A program made the translations under genes and the position numbers. Below the pieces are notes generated by a model, which worked only from the letters and a program-made list of their open reading frames with translations, had not been told where the DNA came from and made no database searches. From the NCBI GenBank assembly GCA_037501455.1, contig CM074855.1, positions 38,287,001 through 38,351,000 on the forward strand: a stretch of DNA of 64,000 nt, given 5' to 3'. The stretch's first letter is position 1; each line of letters begins with the position of its first letter. Shown in pieces: positions 32,990 through 44,610 of this stretch. This DNA comes from Lantana camara (lineage: Eukaryota; Streptophyta; Magnoliopsida; Lamiales; Verbenaceae).

Positions 32990-33960
32990 TTTTCCGATTG
33001 ACGAACGGAAAGTGGCGTTGGACTCACCACGACGAGCCGGACAAACTGTCCGAAGGTCGTCGGAGCGCCGCTGGCAGAGCTACCGAAACAGTGGCCGGCC
33101 ACCGTTCCGCCGTCGCTGGAACGTGCCTGAAAGTTCCCGAAAAATCATCCGTGCAAGTACTCCTCGTGCTCGTTCCAAATCCTCGATCAATGTTTGAAAA
33201 TTCCAAGCCAATCTTTTCCAATTTCGGATCTAAGAGCACAAAAACCCTCATATCTTCAAAATCAAATTACTTCCAAACCGGTGAACGAAAATCGAATCCG
33301 CAAGAGGCATTGTCTTACCCGTAACGAGCTCTTCCAAAACCCTATAGTGGCCGCCGGAAAATATTCCCGGAAGCCACCGCCACCTCGAACCGCCGCCAAA
33401 TGGCCGAATCTGGAGTCGCGTGATCAAAGGATGATAGTTCTCGTCGTTCCGAACAATTTTCTTGAAGAGCCCGTGGCCAAAAGATCGACGAAAAAGGCCC
33501 CCGTTAGCCGCCGAAGTTTCTGCCGCCGATCGCCTCACCGGAACCACCACCTACGGCCAAAATTCACTCAAATTGATGCCGGAAATGGACTCAGGGGGTC
33601 GGAAAACCTCGAAAAACACTAACCTTCGCCGGAAAAAGCCTCTGAAACGATGGAAATCGCCGCTGCTACAGTAACGCCGCCGCCTGCCGCCCGCTTTAGG
33701 TGGCGCATGCGCCTTCCTCGCCGCTTATACAGAAAAATACACCGGGGAGTCCTCTTTCCATCCTTGGGGCGCGTCTCACAAATGGGTGGCTGGAAGCCAC
33801 CGCTGGACGCCGGTGAAGTGGCGGCTCCGCCACCCCTTTCCAGACGCGACAGAAAAACCACCATATCTCCGCTACTGCTCGTCGTTAGGCTACGAATCTA
33901 GTATCATTGTAATGGGCTCGTCGAGATCTTCGAAAAACACTATGGGTTCATCGAATTCTG
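32990..33960 (-). other. GC-rich, ORF-dense block in TE-E' LTR
   Basis: An abrupt GC-rich stretch in an AT-rich LTR. It has overlapping ORFs of 60-142 codons on both strands and local palindromes such as GTGGCGG/CCGCCAC, GTGGCTGGAAGCCAC and GGCGCATGCGCC. The same block type occurs in all TE-E LTRs. ORFs are not conserved in frame, so coding is not supported. Confidence 0.6.
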
Positions 33961-33997
33961 TCGAGAAATGGCCGAGTGTGTGTTTAAGGTGTAGTGT

Positions 33998-33998
<1 letters not shown>

Positions 33999-34023
<25 letters not shown>
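33999..34023. repeat. (AG)n microsatellite
   Basis: A pure GA run near the E'/C junction; TE-E LTRs have a shorter GAGAGAGA at the same place. Confidence 0.9.
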
Positions 34024-34028
<5 letters not shown>

Positions 34029-34060
34029 AACGGGAGAGCAGAGAGAGAAAGGGGCTGATC

Positions 34061-34228
34061 CCGGAATTCATTATATACCAAAGTGGCTACCCTTCTTTGC
34101 CCTTCGCCTTGAGGAATTGGTTGTCATGGATTTTGTTGAAGGTAGTCGAGAAGGGCTCGTACAATACCCTCTACATTTGGTGGTGGAGGCAGAGGAGAAT
34201 TATCGTGATCTCTTCTTCTTCGCGGCAT
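34061..34228 (-). pseudogene. gag: gag N-terminal fragment of TE-C
   Basis: From a start codon at 34228-34226 the minus strand encodes MPRRRRDHDN, a proline run and IVRALLDYLQQNP, then a stop. The same N-terminal layout is seen in A2 at 38835. Everything downstream was removed by the deletion that joined TE-E' to this point. Confidence 0.75.
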
Positions 34229-34425
34229 CCAGAGGAAGCACAAATTTAAAGAAATATCGATGCATGGGGGGGGGGGTTAGTGCATGTTCATATGAACAAT
34301 TAATACAAATAAAAGCATATAAGTCACATTAAAGTGAAAGTGAATGCAAACAAACAGACATATTCCTAAGCCGAACAACCTAGACAGACAGACAGGACAC
34401 TAGAACTCCGGTTTGGCAACCTAGA

Positions 34426-34437
34426 GCTTTGATACCA
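34426..34437 (-). other. Primer-binding site of TE-C
   Basis: The minus strand reads TGGTATCAAAGC, one base off the canonical TGGTATCAGAGC, seven bases from the LTR. The leader 34229-34425 has a G run (34265-34275) where A2 has only five G. Confidence 0.88.
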
Positions 34438-34444
34438 CTTTAGA

Positions 34445-37400
34445 TGTAACACCCCAAGCGGTGGGTGCCACATCCCCCGCATTAGAGCCCGACACGTGTA
34501 ACTAAATGGAGAGTCCATACACGCACCAAACACTAGCGAACGGGTGACAAACGAAAGCCACACCTAAGCTAGGCTGTCTAGACCCTCAAACAGAGTGCGC
34601 ATAAAACAAACATACATAATCGGAAGCAATTAAATCAAACTTTACGAGGCATAAAGTTAAGGTGACACAACACTTAGAGCAATTTATATACATACTTTCC
34701 ACAACGGGCCAAAACTAAACAAATATAAGTTCTAAATTCTCCAAAATACAAATATTCCAAAAGTACAAGTGCAAACAAACTCAGTATGAGAATGCAGACT
34801 CGAACTAAGCTAGAAAACTCCAAAGACCACAAGCCGCCTAGCTCAGACCAACCGACCGGAACATGCAAACTAAAAATGTAAAGAGGGAGGGATCACTCAC
34901 ACTGAGTGAGTGAGGGGCTACAAAGCACGCGTATACAGGTATACAGAGCACAACACATATCAAAGAGGGGAGTTCATTAACCGGGGCGTGGTTTTTGCAT
35001 TCTAAATCATTTTCTCACATGATACTAGATATAGGGGATAAAAGAGTTAGGCCGAAGGCCAAAACAACCAAATTTTAATACTTAAAAATCCACTCCCGTT
35101 TCATGAACAATTTCTTAACAGTCTAACTTAACGAAATGAACATAAATCAAACTAACCAACATACAAACCTTGACACAAAGGAAAATATGCATAGTGATAA
35201 TAAGGGTCCCAGGTTCCCTATCCCACATCACGATAACCATGCACGGAAGTAATACCCGACGTTCCAAGTCTCCCTTACCCATGATTACCGAGCCCCAGAT
35301 ATACGTATTCAGAATCAAAATCAAAATAAGAATCTTACCGTATTCAAAGGCATGTCATATCCATATTCGTATTCACATCCGCGTTATATTCATATTCTTA
35401 ATCATAACATAATCACCTCATATTCATAACATATCATATACATAACATAACTATAATTCTAACATACTCATAATCTAATATATTCTTATCCTAGCATAAT
35501 CATACCTTATTCATAACATGATCGTATTCCTAACATGTTCGTATTCATATTCCTATTCATGTCCGTAGTATAATCATAACTCTAACATATTCATAGCATA
35601 TTCTTAACCCTACGTGTTCATATCATAGCAGAACCTAACATAGCACGTATCATACCTAGCATAACATACCCATTCATAGCTCACACATATTATATAGCAT
35701 AAGGCTTATTTCACATGCATACATATCAGCCACATATCATTAGGGTTTAACTATAACCTAACTTACCTTATTTCACATGCATACATATCAGCCTACGGAG
35801 CGACGTCGTCACTAATGGGATACCCCTCTGAACAAGACAAACATCAAAGACATACTTAGACACAAAATGAACCATATAGATGCTCGGCAAATGTAAATGA
35901 ATGCGAATAATGCAATGCAAGTCATAACCGTTTCACACTTAGGCAAAGTCAAAGTATTTAACACTTACCACATAAACGACACTTGAATCAAACACACAAT
36001 AAGCTAAACAAAAACAGAATACATCAAATTACATCATACTACATCATATTCTGAGCACACTCAAGTTTAAAATATATAAGGAAAGCAATTAGGTAAAAAG
36101 AGGCGTCACACGTAGCATTTAGGGCAAACAAGTTCATAGCTCGTATACATGCATCGAAATCATACCAAAACAAACATATACACATCATAACACATTATTC
36201 ATACATACAACATATAAAATTCAAGAAATTACAAGTCATATCAAATCTATTCATACATATAAACAAGCACACAACATACAAATATCAAGATCGGGTAGTG
36301 AAACGAACAAAATGAGCAAACAAGCGAGCAAAACACACAAAACGAGGGGTCTAGGGGACTAACGGCCCTTAGTCCCCTCCATTAAGAAGCCCAATAATGG
36401 CCGTTAGTGGGTACAGAGGATCCAAGAGCTACTAACGACAGTTACCTCCAAGAGAGCTGACAGGCGTTAGCTCTCCCCTACTTCGTCTTCTTTGCGCGAA
36501 CACCTACAAAACAGTCCCAAAAGCCCACAAAACTCATACCAAAGCTAGGTAACACATAAAGGCATGTTAAGGAATCAAAAACTCACAAAATTAAGACCTA
36601 AAACAAAGCACAAACCGAAGCACAACAAGCAATAATTGCAAGAGATTCATTAAGTTCATATTCTTACACACAAGTTTAGTTCATTAATGGCAACTCCAAG
36701 ATAAATCAACTACCACTTAAAACATGAAAATAGAGACATTTATGGAGGTCTTGTGATCATATATCATGTATTAACCCAAAAGAAATCACAAGGAAAGGAA
36801 CATAATTCATGCAAGAACTAAAAACCCTTACTATTCACCCCTATTCATGCTCTTACCCAAACCCGAGCAAATCAAGCCCAAAATCTTAGTTTTATGGATG
36901 AAAAGAAGAAAAAATGGATGGAGAACACAAATATATTCTTACCTCTTGGATAGGATGAAGGATGGAAGAGATATGAGCTCAAAATCTCAAGGGAGTGAAT
37001 AGTGATGAGATTTCTCTCTTCTTCTTTCTTGGAGCTGATTTCCCTTGCTTTCTTGGGGTGTGGTTCGAAATGGGGCTCCAAATAAGGTAGGGGGATGTGT
37101 TGGTGAGATAAGGGTTCATGTCTTAAGTTATTTGGAGCTAAAACGGGTCGAATAAGGCCAAAACGGGCAGGATAGATTATACCGGTTCAAGCTATTCGTT
37201 CGACAAAATTTCAAAGGTTCAAATGGGTTTAAAAATTTATGAGACTTGTTCCAGTAGCTCCAAATCGTCGAAACAAGTCCAATGATGGTGACAAAATTCG
37301 AATTCGAATTCCCGAGCTCAAGTTACGCTGCCCGGAACCTAAGGTGAGCTAAATGCTCTTTAGCTCCTTTAAGTTTTGTTTCACCAAAGCAATTAAAAAC

Positions 37401-37684
37401 TCAACTAAACAAGTTCTAAAACATGTATAAAGCATATAAACACGTTCATAAATCACATAATTCATGCATAGCAAGTTTTTACAAAAATTAAAATTGAAAA
37501 CAGAGTTAAACAGGTTGAAAACGAGTTGAAAAGGTATAAAACGTTCAAAATTTTAAACATAAGGCATATTACGATTATTCAAATATTCAAATAAATCATA
37601 TAATAGCATACTTAATTAATTTAAATGCGCACTTAGCACACTCATGAAATCGTACCTGTACTGCCGAAAAGTCGGGAAGTTACC
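34445..37684 (-). mobile_element. 5' LTR of TE-C, 3,240 bp
   Basis: It starts TGTAACACCCCAAGCGG next to the PBS. The right end is a degenerate GTCGGGAAGTTACC where the A2 LTR has GTCGGGGTGTTACA. It is collinear with the A2 LTR. It contains the short inverted repeat GCTAGGC/GCCTAGC (34568-34574 and 34836-34842), a CATATTCATA-rich stretch (35340-35640) and a third kind of palindrome array (36354-36475). Confidence 0.83.
36354..36475 (-). repeat. Palindrome array, CTAACGG type
   Basis: Four units. 36354-36377 has arms GGGGACTAA/TTAGTCCCC. About 36401-36422 there is CCCAATAA...TTAGTGGG. A weak unit lies near 36430-36448. 36452-36475 has arms GAGAGCTGAC/GTTAGCTCTC. It sits in the position of the GC palindromes in other LTRs but is unrelated in sequence. 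Confidence 0.75.
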
Positions 37685-38248
37685 GGAAAGGTCTTCTAGC
37701 ACAAGGGGTTTGATTTCTTCAAAGTGTTGTTAGAGGGTTCCTTCATGAACTTGGTTCCGGCTAGGAGCCACTCGATTTGTCTCGCACGATGAGAGGGTCT
37801 AAATGAGATTCATCCCCCACTGTTTGATTCATTTCAAGCTAACTCAAGAGCTCAGAGATACACGAATGGCGTAGTCACCGGACTTCCACCACTCGCACCT
37901 TCTTGAGGTTGTTGAATCACCACATCCAAAGAAGCTTATCAATTTCTTCCTATAGGTCTCTTCCGTGTGATTCGTTCTCTTGCAATAGGAGCATCAAATA
38001 GGTACCGGTGGAGCGGATATCGGATCCAGAATCAGAAGTCGAGGCTTCTTGATAGCATTGAGGAGTTCTTTGGGGTCGAAGATTTGAGCCTCATCTTGAA
38101 ATACGGGCCTCTTTCCCAAACTTGAACTTGATTCGAACACTTGCCTTGAGTGAGAAGTTTGGGGCTCCAACCGTTGCTTTTAGGCCTCCACTTTAATAGC
38201 CTTCCTTGTCGCCTTAGCCCATGTATCCACCGTAGAAGCTTGCAAAGC

Positions 38249-38835
38249 CTATTGAATGTCTTCTCTTAACCTATGCACGAAACTCCGGGCCTTCAAAGTA
38301 TCATCATCCTTAATGTGAGGGGCATAAGAAGCAAGCCTCTCAAACTCGAGAATATATTCTACAACGGTCCTTAACCCTTGGTTGAGATCTAAGAATTCTT
38401 GTAGTCTTCTTTCCCGAGAACTCAAAGGGATATACTTATCATGAAATTCCCTTACAAAATTTTCCCAATTAAACTCTTCGCCATTCTTTTCTAAATGAGC
38501 CCCCGTTCCCTTCAACCAATTTGAAGCTTGTCCTTGAATATATCGGCGGTGCATACGGCTTTTTCTTGTGAAGGGGCGGGGCAAATCTCCCAAATTCCCA
38601 TAATCTTGATTAATCATTCTTCCGCCTCAATGTCATTGCCTCCAAGCCACTTTGGAGGGTTGTTATCCCAGAATTCCTTGTAAACCAAAGTGACAACTCT
38701 ATCTTATCCTTCACCTTGAGGAGTGGGTTATCATGGATTTTATTGAATATAGTCAAGAAGGGCTAGTACAATACTCTCTGCAGTTGGTGGTGGTGGCGGA
38801 GGAGCATTATCATGATCTTTTGTTCTTGGTGGCAT
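38249..38835 (-). pseudogene. gag: Decayed Ty3/gypsy gag of TE-A2
   Basis: The minus-strand start is MPPRTKDHDN followed by a proline run and IVLALLDYIQ, then a stop. Further on are NPPKWLGGNDIEAEE followed by a TGA at a Trp position, a frameshift, and then an open stretch (38617-38249) with QGQASNWL, NFVREFHDKYIP, RRLQEFLDLNQG and EYILEFERLASY. This is the standard retrotransposon-gag domain, ending prematurely after LREDIQ. The zinc knuckle is absent. Confidence 0.83.
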
Positions 38836-39027
38836 CCTGAAGAAGCACAAATTTAAAGAAATATCGATGCATGGGGGTTTAGTGCATGTTCATGTGAACA
38901 ATTAATACAATTAAGAGCACATAAGTTACGTTAAAGTGAAATTGAATGCAAACAAACACATATATTTCTAAGCCGAATGACCTAAACAGACCGACACGAC
39001 ACGAGAACTCCAGTTTTCTAACCCAGA

Positions 39028-39039
39028 GCTCTGACACCA
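39028..39039 (-). other. Primer-binding site of TE-A2
   Basis: The minus strand reads TGGTGTCAGAGC, one mismatch to the initiator tRNA-Met site, eight bases from the LTR. Confidence 0.85.
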
Positions 39040-39047
39040 CTTTAGCA

Positions 39048-39161
39048 TGTAGCACCCCAAGAGGTGGGCACCACATCCCCCGCACTAAAGCCTGACACAT
39101 GTAATGAAACGGAGAATCCGTACACGCACCAAGGACTAGCGGATGGGAGACAAACAAAAGC
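39048..39161 (-). mobile_element. 5' LTR of TE-A2, first 114 bp
   Basis: TGTAGCACCCCAAGAGG through GGGAGACAAACAAAAGC, then interrupted by TE-D. The remainder lies beyond the right edge of the window. Confidence 0.78.
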
Positions 39162-41040
39162 TATAACAGCCCAAAACAAGGCCTGGATGAAAACGGTAAA
39201 CTAAAGGCATTGGTAAAGCATTTATAGACCGTGATCCAACTTTATAAACCTTCATGTATTGCATTCGTACATGATCAAAGTGCTCTTATGTGACCTACAA
39301 TGTTTTAAGGGGGAATTCTTGACCTTTGACTCAGTTTACTATTTATTTTTCGAGCCTACTTTGCCATATTGTTGCTCGAATCCTAGAGGTTCATAACTCA
39401 TGTTTCCCAACTGTTTGAACTTGTTTTCCAAGCCTTGGAACCCTTCTTGAGCCAAAAAGGACTACCGACCAAAGTTACTATTCATTCTTGCAAACGAGCT
39501 TTGATTCGGGCACTCTCTGCTACCTAAGTTTATAGCTAAATCATTCCTTAAGTTGATACAAGTCTATTGGTAACATTCTTGACTCTAAAATCTATTTTGA
39601 ACTTCGTTTTAAAGAAACGTTTGAGCCAAAACACTATTCACTATTCCTTCTACGAACGGTTTTTCATCCGGAGAACTTCTACTCTTCAAATTTGAGTTTA
39701 AAACACTTCTTGATTCATTTCATGATTTTTACGATTGATTACATCTCTTGATTTAAGCCCTAGCTCGAGTTTTGAAGAAATCGGTTTTTAAAATAAAGTT
39801 ACTATTCATCCTACGTTTCTAACTTTTTATCGCTAAAACTTTTGATAGTCGATGTTAGGCTTAAAACACTTCTTGATTTATTTTATGACATTTTGAAACA
39901 ATCCAGACTTTCAAATCACGTTCGGAGGTCATCTTTCATTCTTATTTCTTCAAGAGGTTCAAGTTACTATTCTTTAAAATCAATATATCTTTTAAACGGT
40001 AAATCCGTTTTCATCGAGTAAATATTCGTTTTGAAGCTAATTTTTGTCCGAATCACATGAGCCAATTTCCAGAAGCTTATCCTCATGTTTAGGGTGTTAA
40101 ATTACCTAAATACCCTTCATTTCCCTTTTTTATTTAATTCCTAAGACTAAGCTTACAAGAGAAGCCATCAACCTTTGCTCTCCTACCCTTGGAGTTGTTT
40201 TTATTGCAAGGTGAGGGGTCTCCCAACAAGTATAAATTCCCCTCCATAGCTCATTCATTCCTTGCTCATACCTTGTGTTAACAAGACCCTTTCTTCCTCC
40301 CTCTTCCCCTCATTGTGCCGTGAGCACCTCCCCCTATTTGCTAGGTTAGTTGTTTTTATTTTATGCTTTAATTTATGTTATGTTTTAGTTAGTTTATGTT
40401 TTTTTGTTATGGTATGTTTATATTATGTTTAGGTTGGGTCTTAGGGTCTTCCATAAGACATATAGGAGTTTAATTTATGCATTTATTATATAGTTTTTAT
40501 GATATGTTTGAATAGTTGTTTATATGATTTAATTATTTATAATATGCTATGAAATGTTATGATATGCTTTGATATATGCTATGATCATGAATTAGGGTCA
40601 CTACATGTTGTATATTGATGCATGATTAGGGTATTTGGATTATATTCATGCATGTTAGCTAATGGAATAATAACCTATGATCAATTATGTTATAACATGT
40701 TACATGTTGTCATTTAATTTAATTTGTTACATGTTACATGCCTAATGTTCATGATATGATATGAATTATGTTGAGACATGTTCTTATATGGTTATATGAT
40801 TCATGAATTATGAATTGAGCTTATGATATGATATGGATTGATGGAATAGTGCTTTGATCATATGTTATACACTTTAATAGTGTCACATGTTATAACCTAA
40901 GATGGAATAGTGTTTTATAACTTGATGTTATGCCTTAATTAGACCTCTTAGCCATAGGTTATACCTTTAACCTAGATCACACTTGATTATAATAACATGA
41001 ACTTGAAACTATAGGTTATAATCAAGATCATAATTGAATT

Positions 41041-41160
41041 AGGGTGTGTGTATGTGTGCATACCGTGTGTGTGTGTGTACACGTGTGACGTGTGTGTGTG
41101 TGTACACGTGTGACGTGTGTGTGTGTCTTGTGTGTTTGTCGTGCGTGTGTGTGTATGTGT
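41041..41160. repeat. GT-rich tandem repeat
   Basis: (GT)n runs broken by TACACGTGTGACG, which occurs twice about 36 bp apart. Confidence 0.9.
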
Positions 41161-41795
41161 ACCAAGGGTTTGACTTGACCCTTTTGACCCGACAAGTGAA
41201 TAGTAACCTATGAATAGTAATCATGAATAGTACTTTTGAATAGTGCTTTTGAATAATGAAATAAAAATTAGGATTTCTTCTTAGACATTTGCACCTAGGT
41301 TTTCTAACCCGGGGTCTAAAATATCTTTTCAAAATGTGTTTCTTTCGTGGACTTGTTTTATAACCTTAAGGTATACGTTTAGGATTCATAATTTGATTAA
41401 TTCCTAATCGGTTATACTTAGATCATAGTCTCACGTTATTGATAACTCACTTTAACATATTCCTTTGTGTGTTATCTTTCTCTAATACCTTAAATGGTAT
41501 TACTCTCTTGTGTTACATGTTCCTTGCTTGATTGATAACATTCATGTGCATCGTTATAGAAGTGGGTCTTCGTTCTTGAGCTCACTTTAGTACACCACTT
41601 ACAGGAGTTAAGGTTGAGCACTGGGATCCCCAGGGCACTGCATAATATATCCTACCTACTGTTACTAATAGGTGAGGTTAAACTATTTGAACTGGAACCA
41701 TGAATACTTAATGATTCAACCTAGTGCTTTTTTTTTGAAATGCCCTTTATAAGGGATAACTCTTCAAAGGACCCAAACTTATTCGTTATTCGTTG

Positions 41796-42030
41796 ATCAA
41801 TGGTTTAATGTCTTCAAAGTAATGCATCAATGGTTCAATGTTTTCAAAGTACAGCATCAATGGTTCATGTTTCCAAAGTACAGCATCAATAGTTCATGTT
41901 TTCAAAGCAATGCATTAATGGTTCAATGTTTTCAAAGTATTGCATCAACGGTTTCAATGGTTCAAAGTATTGCACCAATGGTTCAATAGTTCAAAGCATT
42001 TCTTCAATGGTTCATGCATTCGGATTTATT
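41796..42030 (+). repeat. About 29-bp minisatellite, roughly eight copies
   Basis: Imperfect repeats of GCATCAATGGTTCAATG followed by TTTTCAAAGTA. Later copies are shorter. It lies directly upstream of the hairpin module. Confidence 0.9.
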
Positions 42031-42071
42031 CCGGATGTCATCAATGGTGCAAGTAATCAATGGTAATGGTA

Positions 42072-42285
42072 TGGGCTGGGCGGTTATGTGTAGAGGTGAT
42101 GCTGGGGAGGTGAGCGCCAACGACATCACTAATACCGGCCGCCACACTAGGCGATTGATACCGACTTTAATCAGGAGGTTTGGTTAAGTCAGGACAATTA
42201 TCGGGAATGGACCGTAAATCTATTCCCAAATCAATGGTTAATGGTCACCTAGGGGACGCTCCCCAAAGTGAAAATAGGTGGAGGA
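42072..42285 (+). other. Divergent four-hairpin module in TE-D LTR
   Basis: H1 pairs GGTGATG with CATCACT (42095-42130) around a loop with GGGGAGGTGAGCGCC. H2 pairs GACTT(T)AATCA with TGGTTAAGTC around GGAGGTT (42163-42190). H3 pairs GGGAAT with ATTCCC (42203-42227). H4 pairs GGGGA with TCCCC (42252-42264). Arm sequences are unlike other families, but order, loop motifs and surrounding ATACCGGCC are shared. Confidence 0.7.
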
Positions 42286-43204
42286 TAGTGCATGTGTGTA
42301 TGTGTTAGGGTGTTGTTGATCTTGGTCCGATACCCTATTAATGGTCATGTTTTCTGGACTAAGGATGGAGAAGCCTAGCTTACGGGCATCAATGTTTTCA
42401 TAAAGTTGGTTCATATCTTGCAAAGTTATTCCCTACCCTTACCCCGTTTTATGAAAATCATATGAACCAAATCATAGCATATGTGTGAGCGTGTGACAAC
42501 ATTCACGAAAGTATTTTAAAAACTCTCATTTCTTATAACGTTGCATCAGAGGGTTTTATCACTTGAGCTTACTCTTAAGTTCTTTATTAAAGCTTTGCAT
42601 TAAAGGTTTTACCTTGTGAAATTTAATTCAAATGTTTACTTCAAGTACTTTCTTTTGAAGGTATCCCTCACTTAGTCAGTTTAACTAATACCTTTACCTA
42701 TTTTCTGGCCTCATGGTTTCAGGTCTTGCAGCCGCAGTCTAGAGGTATCTTGAAGCTCTAGAGTGTCCATTTTGTTCAAGTCAGGACTTTACTTTATTAA
42801 TCTATTTTGTGTCCTGCATTTGATATATGGTTGCATTGATACTTTACCTGATGCTTTTGTGATACTCTTGCTGCTACTTTGATACAACTACTATTGCTAT
42901 TGTTATACTCCCTTGATAATGTTCAATTGATATAGTAATGTTAATAGTCTCTTCTACTTGAACGATCGTTAACTGTTCAATGTGCTCATTATGTGCCACC
43001 ATCACGCATGTTTTAAGAAGTTTTAAATTTCACTGATTTTCCGCTGCATAAGCCATATTGTTATTCACTGTTATTATTAAATGTTAATGGTCATCACCAT
43101 TCGCTGGAGTGTTTCTTGATTGATGGCTCACAGCATTACTTGAGAGGAACTTCAGTGCGGGGGTTGGGGTGCCGCTCTCTAGCAGCAATGTGGGGGGCGC
43201 TACA

Positions 43205-43507
43205 GCCTGAAGGGGTATCAGGGCGCCGGGTTAAATAAGAAGAGACTTGACCTGGATTGCTCACATCAAGATAGATCGTTTAGAGTTGCATGGTTCTATC
43301 TTCTACTGTTTATATCCGTGGTATCTTCTGTATAGCCACGGTAGTTCAGTCGTATCATGATCCGAATCAACAACAGATGGATGAGACCTTTTTCAAGCAG
43401 TTCGAGGCTTTACGCACTACCTGCTTCTAACTGCAGAGGTACTCATTTCTATACTTGGTGTCGATCAAGGAACAGAGGCAGGATTAGTAGCAGTCTAATG
43501 GAGGTAA
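43205..43507 (+). mobile_element. TE-D leader, first part, with degenerate PBS
   Basis: GGGTATCAGGGC at 43213-43224 matches the TGGTATCAGAGC site with two changes. The leader runs to GAGGTAA, where TE-E inserted (TSD GGTAA, 43503-43507), and resumes at 61739. No complete ORF. Confidence 0.75.
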
Positions 43508-44389
43508 TGTAACACCCGGGACGATAGACACCACATCCCCCACACTATGTGTCAAATCCACATATGAAATAAGCAGTCCATACATGAATCGGACTCACAG
43601 CGAACGGGTGACAAACAAAAGAACAATCCTGACTAGGCGGAGCTAACCCTGGAACAACCAACAATAACCAAAATGCGGAAGCAAGGAAATCATTTATGTA
43701 ATATCAAAGAAATAAATGAAATCCAACAAGAATATAAATACTGGTTCCGAATCAATACAAGGCAACAACATAGCAACGGGTTCAACTAGCTCCAGAACCT
43801 GTCCAAACCTGTCCCGAAATAGTATCAATTCAATAAGGGCACATCGGACAACAATAAAAGGTCAATTCAATACTTAGAAACCATATAGTATGCAGTGAGT
43901 GTAAGTGAGTGAGACTAGAACAATGACTCGACAACTCTAACTCCGCCTAGTAACCAATACCTGCAAAAGAAACTGGAAAAGTAGGAAAGAGGGGTCAGTC
44001 TCTAGAAGACTGAGTGAGCAGGAGCGATACATAACTATAGAAACATGCGCATTAAAGTCATAAATCCCGAGCAAAGTTTTATTTAAAGTTAGTTCCCAAG
44101 AGGGCAAGTGAATAACTAAGAAATGCTCGGACTTTACGACTAATCATATTAAATTCATTAAGTTAAAAAATCATACATAAACATTAAGGCTCGGCGAGTG
44201 AGCGTGCATTATCTCCAACCAAACTCCGACTGTGTACGACATATATCATTAATACATTGAATATGTGATCATGCAGTATATTATAATACACACAAATCAT
44301 ATAACATAGTCGTTTGGGCGATCCGTGTCCCGGCTTTCCCGCACGGTGCATAACAATCATAATACAATCATATTCATAAAACAAGTTCC

Positions 44390-44610
44390 AACCTTCTTCC
44401 TCCGGGTGGTGGACAGGTTAGCAAGACCCGGCCACCCAATCATTGACCAATGGGGTTACATGAATTCCCCAATTGGTACTCAGCTCCCATTCCCTGCTAA
44501 AACTCCTACCGACGGCCGATATCGCCGCAACAATGTGGGACTAGCACACGGGATCACCGTCGGCCCTTGCCTCCCTGGATAGCCACGTGTACTAAGTCCC
44601 TGGGCCCGAG
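44390..44610 (-). other. Four-hairpin RNA-like module in TE-E LTR1
   Basis: On the minus strand H1 pairs GGGACT+AGTACACG with CGTGTGCT+AGTCCC (44537-44600) with GGGAGGCAAGGGC in the loop. H2 is damaged in this copy (CGGTA/TAGCA); it is intact in LTR2. H3 pairs TGGGG with CCCCA around AATTCATGTAA. Equivalent blocks occur near 50445-50660, 53080-53295 and 59105-59310. Confidence 0.73.

Larger units (their letters stand above)
31247..34060 (-). mobile_element. TE-E' LTR, right part (truncated)
   Basis: It resumes after the LARD target duplication. It contains an A1-like hairpin module (31320-31520), an AT-rich stretch (31700-32980) and a GC-rich block (32990-33960) opening with GATTGACGAACGGAAAG, as in TE-E LTRs. 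After an (AG)n tract it stops near 34050-34062, where gag sequence of TE-C begins. The expected LTR terminus GGCGTTACA is missing, so a deletion fused E' to C. Confidence 0.78.
37685..39047 (-). mobile_element. 5' internal region of TE-A2
   Basis: A2 resumes after TE-C. It carries the gag remnant (38249-38835), a leader and a PBS (39028-39039). With 13331-13454 the total internal length is about 1.5 kb, too short for pol. Confidence 0.75.
39162..43204 (+). mobile_element. 5' LTR of TE-D, 4,043 bp
   Basis: It starts TATAACAGCCC (the TG terminus changed to TA) and ends GGGGGGCGCTACA, followed by a degenerate PBS. It is a distinct family: no GC palindrome array is visible, but it has a GT-rich repeat (41041-41160), a CATCAATGGTTCAATG minisatellite (41796-42030) and a divergent hairpin module (42072-42285). 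No credible ORF. Its 3' LTR is outside the window. Confidence 0.82.

Noticed and set aside
41039..41332. 97-codon Thr/His-repeat ORF
   Set aside because: Translation of the GT-rich microsatellite in the TE-D LTR.
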